Part shown: positions 23,307-33,581 of the stretch, piece by piece
Position numbering within the stretch: position 1 is the stretch's first letter
Layout: every line of letters starts with the position of its first letter
NCBI GenBank assembly: GCA_019188255.1
Contig: JAETXT010000004.1
Coordinates: 2,542,001 to 2,606,000 of the forward strand
Direction: 5' to 3'
DNA length: 64,000 nucleotides
From: Verticillium longisporum
Taxonomy: Eukaryota; Ascomycota; Sordariomycetes; Glomerellales; Plectosphaerellaceae
Notes under the pieces: generated by a model
What the model was told of the DNA's origin: nothing
Databases searched by the model: none
The model's input: the letters and a program-made list of their open reading frames with translations, nothing else
Position numbers and translations under genes: made by a program

Positions 23307-23353
23307 TGAAGTGAACCACTCGCATGGGTGAACCACTCGCTTGTGGATTACGT
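23307..23353 (-). repeat. Right terminal inverted repeat of Fot1-like copy A
   Basis: Inverted counterpart of 21494-21540, again with two GCGAGTGGTTCAC motifs; ends CTTGTGGATTACGT followed by the target TA. Confidence 0.9.
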
Positions 23354-26149
23354 TATCTAAAACTACTAGAATCCTATTAATAGGATTTCTTTATAGGCTA
23401 TATATTAATATCCCCCTTAACCGTAGCCCTATTAAGCGATCCTAGTAGCGTAGGCCTAAGTCATTAATTATATATATATCTATATAATTACTTTAGAGCG
23501 ATACCTATAATATTATAATAGTTATAGACGATTATTACGGTAATCTTACTAGATAGATCTAGTATAGGTTTAGAAATAGGAGTATTAGGATAATCGGGCC
23601 GATAGTCGATTAGGCCTTCTTATTATAATTAGGAATTATAGATATTAATTTCCTTAGTAATAGGCTAATTTACTCCTACCTAGTCCGCTAGCTTATTATA
23701 GGTATTAATAAGACCTTCTAGGGGATCTCCTACTCTTAATCTATCTATCTATCCTATACTAATACGTCTATTATCTCCTAGTATATTTAACTCTATTAAT
23801 AGAGGTCTAGAATCATCTCGTCTATACGACCACGGTCTAGGTAATAATAGTATTATTTCTATAGAGGCCCTATTACTATAGACCTATTCCCTAGCATTAT
23901 TACCTTAGCTCCCTAGAATATCTTCTATTGCTTATTAAAATTCCCCTTTTAGTTATTAAAGTTTAAGAGGTTTAAGTTCCCCCTATTAAGGTTTAGGTCC
24001 TAACTAGTTTCAACGATAGACTATATCGTTAATAGCCCCTAGACCTCTAGCTATAGTAGGATTACCTACTTTTATTAATTATAATACTTTCGATAGTAAA
24101 TAGTCTATAACTAGATAGATTAATCGTCTAAGATACGAGTTTAATTATATTAGATAATTACTCCTAGACCCTCGATAATACCTCGTAATAATAGACCGAT
24201 TATATAATAGAATTATAGCTATATTCTTAGACTCTTATATAGCTATAAGGAATACCTTAAACTATCCTAACCTAGGACCTATAGAAGCTCTCCTTATAGA
24301 AACCTTATTAAAAGAGCGATTCCCCGCTATTATCGCTAATATAATCGATAATAAACCTATTACCCTAGAGTAATAGTTATATCTAATATATATAAACCTA
24401 TAAAGGTATATAAATAGAGCTATATTATAAAGTTTATATAGCTTAAAGAAGTACGGGTAATAAGCTAAGAAAGTAGCTAGGGAAATAGTTAATATTTTAT
24501 AATTAATAATAAAGTAACTATTAAAGGGGTTATAGGCTAGTAATTCTATTTTATATTTTAGGTCTAGAAGAATATAGGCCTAGGTTAATATATTAGAGAT
24601 AGCTAAGTTAAATAGAATAAAGTCTATCTTTATATTATTTAATCTTTATATTAAGAGGCTAATTATTTCTACTAGGACCTTTAATACTCTTAAGTAAAGG
24701 ATCCTAAAATCGAAGGACCCCTAGGGCTAGATATTAATAGCTTAGTTATAAGCGTATAAGCCTAGATAGTTCCTTAGAGATCGTTCTCTATTATCGATAT
24801 CCCTATCTTCTATAAATAGTTAAAGTAATAGGTAAGAGCGTACTCGGTTTATATTATTAATTAAGTATTATAATCGTTATCTAAATAAAATAGATCTATA
24901 ATATTAATATTATTAATTAAAACCTTTTTAATAAAGGATAAGCTTTTAGGTATTAATAATCGGTAATATAATAGCTTTATATAAGAATTAAAATTAGCTT
25001 TATCCGATTTAAATATAGTTCCTTAATAATTATCCTTTAAATTAAGAGTATTCTAGGGTATTATTTATAAATATTTTCCTCTATAATAGAATAAGCGTTT
25101 AGTTTTATTATCCTATTTATAATAAAAGCTATTATCTATAGATATTATAGTAATATTATTATTTAGCTCGGGTTCTATAACTCGAGCTCTAGGGCTAGTA
25201 TATTAGAGTAATAGGCTAGCTAGGAGATAATTACTTATCCGGATCCGTTTTAAGTATAATATAGTTTAATTATAATTTATTTAAGCTAGCTAGGTTAATA
25301 TAAGCGAACTTATCTATTAAGGACTTTAATTAATTTAATAATAAATATAAAATAGCTCTTAGTTAAACCCTCTATTATAGGCTCCTCTATAAATTATCGA
25401 ATACGCTATAATATAACCGTCTCTAGACTTTTAGGGTTATTATTAATATTAACGTCTATAAGATTAGCTTCTTATAAATAATCCTCTAAGGTATTATTAG
25501 ACTAGCTCTAAGTATCCTCTTTAGCGATTATATTATTAGTTAATTCCTTAATTAGATAGTTAATAATAGCTTAGGATATTAGCTAGGTTACTAGCTCTAG
25601 CTAACCCTAGTTTAGGGTTTACGTAGTAGTTAAGTTATTTATATTAAGCTCCCTTAGATATATATTAAGTTATAGGGTAAATAGTTATAGGTAAAAATCG
25701 TAGGTAAGTAATTATAGAAGAATTAGGGATAGTAATTAGATATAATAGCTAGGAAGGACCGTAGTTTTAAGGGTTTATTTATTAATTTCTAGCTTTATAA
25801 TAAATTCCTTTAACCTTCCTATTCTTACTTTAGACTTCGAGTAATAAGATATATAATTAGAAGGAATAAATAGTTAGGGTAAATAAGTTAAATATTATAA
25901 ATTATATCTCCTCTAGAGCTAGAGCTCCTAAGGTATACGAGTTAAGGAAGAGTATATATAATAAGGTAAGGTAGGTAATTAGGAAGGTAAGTAGTAATAT
26001 CGGTATATAGTAAGAGGTAAAGGAGGAAGAAGAAGGAAGAGGAGGAGGAAGAGGTATAGGAAGAAGAAGAAGGAAGAAACTTAGGTATAGTATTGCAATT
26101 GCTGCTCCTTCCCTCTATCTAGTCTAGGCAGCCTATTAAGTGACTACCT

Positions 26150-26222
26150 TCTAATATAATCGTATTAGTAACCCTCTTCTAAAGTGATTATATTAGTAAC
26201 CTTCTTCTAAAGTAACCTCCTT
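26150..26222 (+). repeat. Two-copy tandem repeat in a less-mutated pocket
   Basis: A unit reading tattagtaacc(c/t)tcttctaaag occurs twice in succession about 36 bp apart, preceded in each case by a taat/gatt-type spacer. It lies next to one of the few places in the AT-rich block where CA and TG survive. Confidence 0.55.
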
Positions 26223-27060
26223 AATATTATACTATAATTAGTCTAACCTTAAGCCTAGGCCTTCTTAATAGCCTCTTAAATAGTAGCTATCTATCTTCTA
26301 TAGCTAGGTATCCTTATCGTGGTCGAAACTCCTTTAGGTAGTCCTAGTATTATTCTAAGGCTATGGGCGTACTATCTAGTTTCTCGATCCTATAAGTCCT
26401 CTATCTATATCGTTTAGATATCCGGAAAGGCCCCCTCTATTAAGCCTCTAATTTTAGTAGCTTGCCTTCCTAGACTAGTATTATTAGTATGCTAGTAGTA
26501 AATAGCTATATAGTCCGGGTTTAGTGCTTAGTAGTAGTAGCTCTCTCTAGAAGTATAGTAAATATAGTCTCGATAGAACTCTATTCGGGCTATCCGTGCC
26601 TCTATAATATTAGCCTAGGAGGACGAGCTATATTCTAGCCTCTAGTTAGGTCTAATTATAGTTACTAATAGCGATATTCTAGATAAGGATAGGTATTATT
26701 ACTCTATATTATTAATTAATAATATCCTATATATAATCTTATATAATAAGTAACCTACTATAGCTATATACCTAGAGTTTAGGGCTTTAGTATATTATCG
26801 ATAGTCTAAGTCCTAGTCTATATAGCTAGCCCCTATATAGTTTATTACCTACTATATTAATCGGTTAATTACTTCTACTATATTAAAACTTTTATATAAC
26901 TAAGCTAGTCCTAGAATTATACTTACGCCTATATAGGCTAGTCTATCTATAAATTCTATAGCTATAAAAGCTAATCTAATATCTAAGTAAAAGGCTAATA
27001 ATAATATTCTAATCTTAGCTATCTAAGCTAATATAATCCTAAGTATCTCCGTAGCTATAG

Positions 27061-27270
27061 TTCCTATTATTAAGAAGGTCTAAGTAAATCTATTAAAGTA
27101 GTCTACTATTACTAGGATATAGCGGTAGCCCCTATTAATAGCTAGAAAAGGTCCTAGGTAATCGATACCTATAAGTTAGAATAGTTCACTAACCTATATA
27201 TCCACGGGAGGAGCCTTTAGCTTATTAAGCTAATGTTTTACGTATACTTAGTAGCTAGTAATATAGTCGA
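27061..27270 (-). pseudogene. RIP-killed Ty3/gypsy integrase relic
   Basis: One minus-strand frame stays recognisable for ~70 codons: DYITSY-stop-VYVKH (the integrase zinc motif, with its CxxC cysteines now read as Tyr), NKLKAPPVDI, then LIGIDYLGPFLAINRGYRY, then ILVIVDYFNRFT, the first-Asp and core region of gypsy integrases. All five stops in the frame are TAA or TAG, at places where the family has Trp or Gln, i.e. TGG or CAG/CAA changed by C-to-T or G-to-A. This identifies part of the AT-rich block as an old gypsy element in the same orientation as the young one. Its borders and LTRs could not be found. Confidence 0.7.
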
Positions 27271-30200
27271 TAATATCTAATATTATACGAAGCTAATATA
27301 CTAAAGCTACTAGTTTCCTTCTTATAGAGTTAGGCCCTTAGTAGCCTATATTATTATATATAGCCTTTAATATATTTATTACTTCATTCTTAATTAAGTA
27401 TAACTATTATAGGCCTTTACCTATATAATAGAGGAGTTTTATATTCTCGATCTTAAAATAAATAGCTTAGGAAATAATAGCTCTCCTCTAGTATTTATTC
27501 TAGGTACTATCGATTATAGTTAATATTAAGAAGGTAATAATATCCTTATATTATTAGGATTTTATATATTTACCTATCCCTAGGAGTCTAAGTATAATAT
27601 TCGATATATATATAGATAAGATACGACCCCTAATTACTTTATATTTAATAGAAGTCTTAATTTAAAGTCCTAAACTAGAGTATCGGACTTAGATCTCTAT
27701 AATATATAAGGTTATAAGCTAGTTAGATAGCTTAGGGATATTATATCCTATACTAGTTACTAAGCCGTTAATCGTTTAGCTTTATACTTCTTTATAGCTT
27801 ACTATATTAGGTCTTAATAGCCTCTAGAGCTATCCTTCTAGACCTATATACTATTATCGTCCTAGTATCCGAACTAGGATAGATTATTATTATATTTAAT
27901 TAAATTAAATACTATCTATAAAAGGGTATTTATTATTTTATTATATTCCCTAAGATATATTAAATTTCTAGGTTTAATAGCTATAATTTAGTTACTTATT
28001 AAGTATAGATACTATCGTAATAGCTTAATAATAGGAATTATATAAGTAATTAGTAGTTAATATAAATAATTAATACCTTTTAGTATAGAAGTAGTATTAA
28101 TATCTCTTATAGAATTCTATAATTATATATAATTCCCGCTTATAGGTATTATAATTTCGCTATATCTTTATAAATAGGAATATATTATATAGGAGCGGCT
28201 TATTAACGCCTCCCTAGATTTATATAATTATATAGCTAGTACTAAATCTAGATACGTCTATATATATCTTAATTAATTCCTTAATATTATATCCTTATAT
28301 CTTAATAGCTTAGGCGTATATAGTCCTAAGGGTAGTAAATACTATAGATTCGATATTATTCTATTATTATATAATATTCCCTATAAGTCTATAAAGTAGT
28401 CTTAATAACTCTATATAGTTATATATCTAGCGCTAATATAGTCCTAGGGCTCTAAGGAATAACTTAACCTATATCTAGTCCTATAATATAGGCTACTTAT
28501 TAAACTTCTTTATATATTCTAGCTTTACTATTATCCGACTATTTATACTATAGTTCTACTCGATAGCTATAACTAAGTCTAATCTAAGGCGAAGTTTCGA
28601 GAATAATAGCTTTAATATTAATTATAGTAGATATAATAATAGGTAGTACTTTAGGAAGGTCTATTATTTATGGAAGTCTATATATATAATAAATATATTA
28701 TCGAAATAGTTAGTAGTTAGGGCTAGTCCTTTAGGGTCTAAGGGTATTATTATTAAGGGTTTAGTATATAGTCTAAGTATAGGCCTAAGCGCTATCTTTA
28801 TAGCTTCTATTATTAAATAAGCTATAGTCTAAGACCCCTATAGTATCCTAATTAGTTATAGTTATAGGAATCTATCTATAGCGAACGTAAATATTAAACG
28901 AGAATCTAAGTATACTCTAATAAACTAGTAAATATACTTTAGGTTAAGTACGCTATATAAGCTAATCTATAGGTCCGCTAGCTTATTATAGACTTTATTT
29001 AGCTAAGTAATTAATATCCTAGGTATCTCCTCGGTTATATAGCTATAGTTAAAGGTAAATCTATACTTAGCCTAAAGGTCTACCTTTTATCTAGATTTAA
29101 TTACTAAGATTAATTCTACTCTCTAATCCGATAGGGCACTATTTATTAATAATATAGACTTATATATACTAGCCTCGATACTATCCTAGATTAGTTTATA
29201 TAGCTAGTATTACTCTATTAATATTCAATGTTTCCTAGGGGACCTATTCTATAGCTATATTCTAGGTTTTAAGTATATATAGTATTTATATAAGTCTATT
29301 AATAGGATATTATATATTAAATTTATAGTAAGCCTATAATAAGTATATAGGGTCCTTATTATATCCTTATATAGGTTATCTAGTATTAATAGCCTAAGCG
29401 TATATCTAGAGTCCTTAATCTATTATATAATAACTCCTATAAATATAGTCTTATCTATTAATAGGCGGTCTATATACTATTTAGTTAGGAAATATAGGCT
29501 TAGACGATACTCTATATTAATACTTTTAAGGGTAGTCCTCTAGAGCTCCTTATCTAGGTTTAATTCTATAGCTATAATTAAAGAATATACCCCTAGATAG
29601 TTAGTCTCCGCTAATAACTAGCTATCTTAATAATAATATAGGCCTTTCGCCCTTATATATAATATATTATTATATATAGCTACCCTTAGAATATAAAAAT
29701 ATAATTATATTAAATAGGTTCTAGTTAAGTAATTAAATCTATTAATAATATCGTCTAGGTATAGTTTTCTAATTTATTTAAGTCGTATAAATAGGATTAG
29801 TTTTCTAAATTAAATTAGGCTTCTATATCTATATCTCTAGTATTATTAGAGTCGCCCTAATTATTAGCCGATAAATCATTAATATTAATATTACTATCTA
29901 GGTCTTAGTATAATACTATTATATTCTCGGGGTCTAGTAATATCCTCTATCTCATAGAAGGTTAAAGTCTAGGGCCTTATAGCGCTCTAGCCTCCTCTTT
30001 TCTAGCTAGGTTATTAATTATTAATTAGCTATTCTAAATATCTAAGTATACGTTTACCTCTTAGAGCTAAGGGAGGCTTAGTATTAATTATACTCTATAG
30101 GACCTATAAAAATTAGGTCTAATAATAGCCTAGATATCCCTTTATAGGCTATCTATTATAGCCTTAAGGATAACGAATTCTCGTATAAGGGTTATATTCC

Positions 30201-31549
30201 TATCTAATATAATAATATATAGCCCTCTAAGTCCTATTAATAAGAGATTATATTTAGGGATCTAGTAGAAGTTAATAATAGCTAAGGAGATTATATTAAC
30301 CTTAGAACCTTAATCGGCCTATATTAAATTAAGTAGTATAGGGAACTTAATTATTTTACTTCTAACTTTAGCTATAATTATATAATCTATTTAATAGGGT
30401 CTAGTTATTGAGAGGGCTTCACTGCTTATATAAACCCTAATCTAGTACTTCCGCTATGCTTGCGAGCTCTAAATAGGTAGGGTATCTAATAAGTCTTATA
30501 ATAGTTAATTCTTATATAATTCTTATCTGCTTCTCTAAGTTACTGCTACCTACGTAAGTTAGATATACCTATCTACTCTCAGCGATTACGTAAGCCGTAG
30601 TTTACGTGCTCCTAAGAGCAATGGATACTAGATATCCTAGATACCTTAGATATCGCTATCCTAACTATAGAGTTCCTTAATATTAGTTTAATACTAGCTC
30701 TTCTTTTCTTTATAGGTAGAATAGCTATAAGGACTAATATTAGGAGCTATCGCTAAGGTTAATAGCTACTCTAATACGCCTATAATTCTCTAGTCTCTAG
30801 CGTATTAGATCTACTCTTCTAATTTTAAAATAAATAACCTAATAATAGGAAATAATAGAAAATAATAATTAAAAATAAGGAAAATATAGCTTAAGCCTAC
30901 TATTCCTATAAATATTAGGCCTCTAGTTCTTAGCGCTTTAGAATAATAATATTATCTATAAATAGCTCTCTAAGGAAATAAACTAAATTATAATTTAAAT
31001 AATAGGAATAGGCCTCTAAATCCTAGAAATAAAGGAAATAAATTAGAATCTAATAATAAATAGCGCTCTTATAATTACTAAATACGTACTCCTAAGGCCT
31101 CTAAATCCCTAATATATTAATAGAATATAATAGAATAATTATTAGCTTTTCGTAGAATCTATTAGAATAATTCCTAGTAAATTAAACTACCCTTTAATAG
31201 GAATAATAGGATTAAACCGCCTTAATTAAATAGGTTCTATAGAAGATCTATATATCTTATTAATAAGTTTTAATAACTCTATTCTATTACCCTTTCTCTC
31301 TCCCTATATCGACTTCTTTAATTTTCGTAGGCTAACTTAATATATATAAATAATGCTTATATAATTAATAAAAACTTGTTTTTATTACTCCTACTTATTC
31401 GTTTTCTTTCTCGTTCTAGCTATAATAATACCTCCTAAGTATAAGACCCCCGCGCTTAAGCCCCTTAAGGCTAAGAGAGTAGCTAAGCGTAAGGATATAG
31501 TTAATATTAATCGTAAGAGCTATTAATCTAGTAAATAGCGCGTATATAT

Positions 31550-31830
31550 AGTAATATTCGTAAGGTTCCCTATCTAAATTACTTTAAGTCTTATCTTATT
31601 AGTAAGTAAACTAAAATTAATGCCTTAAGCGCTTATTACGACCTCGATCTTAAGGGATCTCGTTATTATAAATATATCTCTAGGTATTCCTATAAATTAA
31701 TATAAGCTTTTACGATCTATATTTCCTATATCTATAGCTCTAATAAGTATTATATTTAGTCCTATTAATATATTTAAGCTTACTATAAAGTTTTTAGCCG
31801 TTTACGATAAAAAGAATTAAGCTATAAATT
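31550..31830 (+). pseudogene. RIP-degraded open-frame relic
   Basis: A plus-strand frame with protein-like character (NIRKVPYLNYFKSYLISK, then INALSAYYDLDLKGSRYYKY) is interrupted only by TAA/TAG codons explainable as former CAA/CAG. Just upstream (31430-31500) is a Lys-rich stretch (PPKYKTPALKPLKAKRVAKR) in another frame. I do not recognise the family; it may be a retroelement gag or a host-like gene captured in repeats. Confidence 0.35.
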
Positions 31831-32399
31831 CCTATTCCTTTCTATTCCTTTAATTATCTAATTATATAATTAGCTAATAATATAATTATAGGATCTAGAG
31901 AAATAGCGTATTATCGTTAAAGGTATATTATAGATTACTAAGGAGGAGGATATTAAAGGGGGTAACGATTTTAATAAAGACTTTAATAATCTTAGTAATA
32001 CCGATTATAAAGCGGCTAAGCGGGCCGTAGCTCTATAGCTCTTTAACTACCTCTAATAGGACTCCTTAGAGTAATTAGACTTAGATTCTAAGACGTTAGA
32101 ATCTAAGGCTTAATTACTATATAGTAGATCGTTTACTTTATTAATTTAGTAATTAAAGGGTAGTTATTTTTACTATTTTAGTAATCGGGCCGTTTTTAGG
32201 GAGTTATTAATTTTAATTATATTTATACTTTAATTATTCTTTTCTTAACGTTTAATTTAACTTTTAATCTTAATTATAACTTTATTAGAGCTTATAAGAG
32301 CTTCTAGTACTTAGTTTAGAGCTCCCTTAATTATTATATCTATAGGATTATCCCCTCCTATAATCTAGTAAATTTCGTTAATTTCGTATTCTTTATAGC

Positions 32400-32852
32400 T
32401 GTTACGACCTGGCAGCTTCCGAAGGGGGAACACTGTCAGAGGGTTGGGGTTGCTGTTTGCAGAAGCTTAGGTTGTGACTCTGAGACGATGTGGTGTCGTA
32501 AGGCGTTGCGCACTCGTTACAATGGATACAAGGTAAGACTTAGATTGATCACTGTCGTGAGAAAGAATGTATCTACAAGTCCAGAATGTCCGTCCTTATA
32601 TACCTGCCATCCTGTCCTTGTTGTGTTAGGTGGTGAGCTCATGTTGGATGGCTCACTGTTATGTCGTGATCCTGTTATGTTGGATCACGGCTCACGGCGA
32701 TCCAGGCATAACAGTGATCCTTAGCCCTGGATCACTGTTCCTGGTGATCCCGTCACGTGACCTAGCCTTGGCGAGCCTTATCTTATCAGTGACCCTGGAT
32801 CCTCTGACGTGGGGCTTGTCTGCGGCCGGTTGTTCGACCCGTGCTCGTTACA
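32400..32852 (-). repeat. 3' LTR of the chromovirus
   Basis: 453 bp, TG...CA, matching 38813-39265. It contains a nested inverted repeat (32653-32717) and several GTGATCC/GGATCAC copies. Its plus-strand end is 101 bp upstream of the antisense gene start at 32954, so it could also act as that gene's promoter. Confidence 0.96.
32653..32717. repeat. Nested hairpin in the LTR
   Basis: Outer arms TCACTGTTATG (32653-32663) and CATAACAGTGA (32707-32717) are perfectly complementary over 11 bp. Inside them GTGATCC (32666-32672) pairs with GGATCAC (32682-32688). The region between carries CGG CTCA CGG, two CGG triplets in direct order. The same structure is in the other LTR. Confidence 0.8.
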
Positions 32853-32857
32853 TGATA

Positions 32858-32867
32858 CTCCTCCTTC
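32858..32867 (-). other. Polypurine tract (plus-strand primer)
   Basis: Reads GAAGGAGGAG on the minus strand, five bases before the 3' LTR, the expected place for the primer of second-strand DNA synthesis. Confidence 0.7.
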
Positions 32868-32953
32868 AGGCCGATGTCCCAACGGCCATAAGTAGTAGGT
32901 CCTGCCCCAGATTCGGTTGGTCCGCAAACTCCTCTTTTACTAACCGTGATACG

Positions 32954-33581
32954 ATGTCCAGTCGCATTCGAAAACCTCTGTCGAAGAAAACCGTTGAGCG
33001 CGTCAACCTTGCGTCTTCAATCGAGTCGAAGGGTTCTGACGCGGACATGCCTTGTACCTGGTGCTTCCGGAAAGGTTTGAAATGTCGTATGTCGGAGAAG
33101 TCTGCGCGGTGCGGGGAGTGTGTGAAGCGAGGTCGTCAGTGCGACGGTGTTTTGGTGTCGTCTTCTCGTGAGTATCGTGTTTTCCGCTGGTCAGGTTATC
33201 GTGGCTGATGGTGGCTCAGTTGAGCGTCTTTCAAAAACCGAAAAGAAATTGGAAGATGACGAGGAGGCTGCGGAAGAAGCGCTGGCCAAATTGCAGGAGG
33301 ATCTGTCGCACGCCGTGAATCGCTTGCGGCGGATTCGGCAGATCAAGAAGAAGGTGAAGGAGCGTAGTGACGAGGCGTTTCGTCGGGGTATCCAGGAGCT
33401 GGACGAGGAGGACAGCTTGCTTCCTGCTCTCAATGCTCATGAGTATTATGTGGAGAGTGATTTGGCGTTTATGGGGGTGACTTCCGACGCGGATTGGCCC
33501 TCTTTGGGTTTGGGGGAGTTGCCGGAGGAGTCTGGTGTTGGTGAAACTGCCTCAGCAGCTGCGGGCAGTTCAAGTTCTTGA
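32954..33581 (+). CDS. Antisense retroelement gene: Zn2Cys6-like coiled-coil protein
   Basis: Runs opposite to gag-pol, between the 3' LTR and pol, overlapping the last 113 bp of pol (33469-33581). Exon 1 is 32954-33167 and exon 2 is 33220-33581, with a 52-nt intron (GTGAGT...CTGAT...CTCAG); the spliced product has 191 residues. Residues ~35-63 contain CTWCFRKGLKC, then RMSEKSARCGECVKRGRQC, that is CX2CX6CX8CX2CX6C, the spacing of the fungal Zn(II)2Cys6 binuclear cluster, with basic residues between the cysteines. Next comes a charged heptad-like region (ERLSKTEKKLEDDEEAAEEAL, then LRRIRQIKKKVKERSDEAF) that looks like a coiled coil, then an acidic, Ser-rich tail. It resembles short hypothetical proteins seen in many fungi. 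Open frame, splice sites and composition argue it is a real gene; its function is unknown. A nuclear DNA-binding or capsid-associated role is inference. Confidence 0.72.

Larger units (their letters stand above)
21494..23353 (+). mobile_element. Fot1/pogo-like DNA transposon, copy A (apparently complete)
   Basis: 1860 bp bounded by inverted repeats starting ACGTAATCCACAAGCGAGTGG and flanked by TA at 21492-21493 and 23354-23355, the target duplication of Tc1/mariner-pogo elements. The terminal repeats match over ~47 bp with one mismatch, and each contains the 13-mer GCGAGTGGTTCAC twice, 17 bp apart. It encodes a DDE transposase in the plus direction. Composition is GC-normal and it shows no RIP although it lies in RIP-saturated DNA, so it inserted later. 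A second copy in the opposite orientation is at 40258-42115. Confidence 0.95.
23354..32399. repeat. 9-kb RIP-saturated block of dead repeats
   Basis: Extremely AT-rich DNA in which CA and TG dinucleotides are almost absent over whole lines while CG, CC and CT remain, and TA dominates. That is the signature of exhaustive CpA-to-TpA mutation on both strands (RIP). No intact gene exists. A few less-mutated pockets with CA/TG survive near 26090-26170, 26360-26600, 27180-27240 and 30405-30720. A purine-rich stretch (GGAAGAAG-type) runs 26010-26080. A gypsy integrase relic on the minus strand is readable near 27.1 kb. The block is most likely a stack of old retroelements. Confidence 0.9.
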
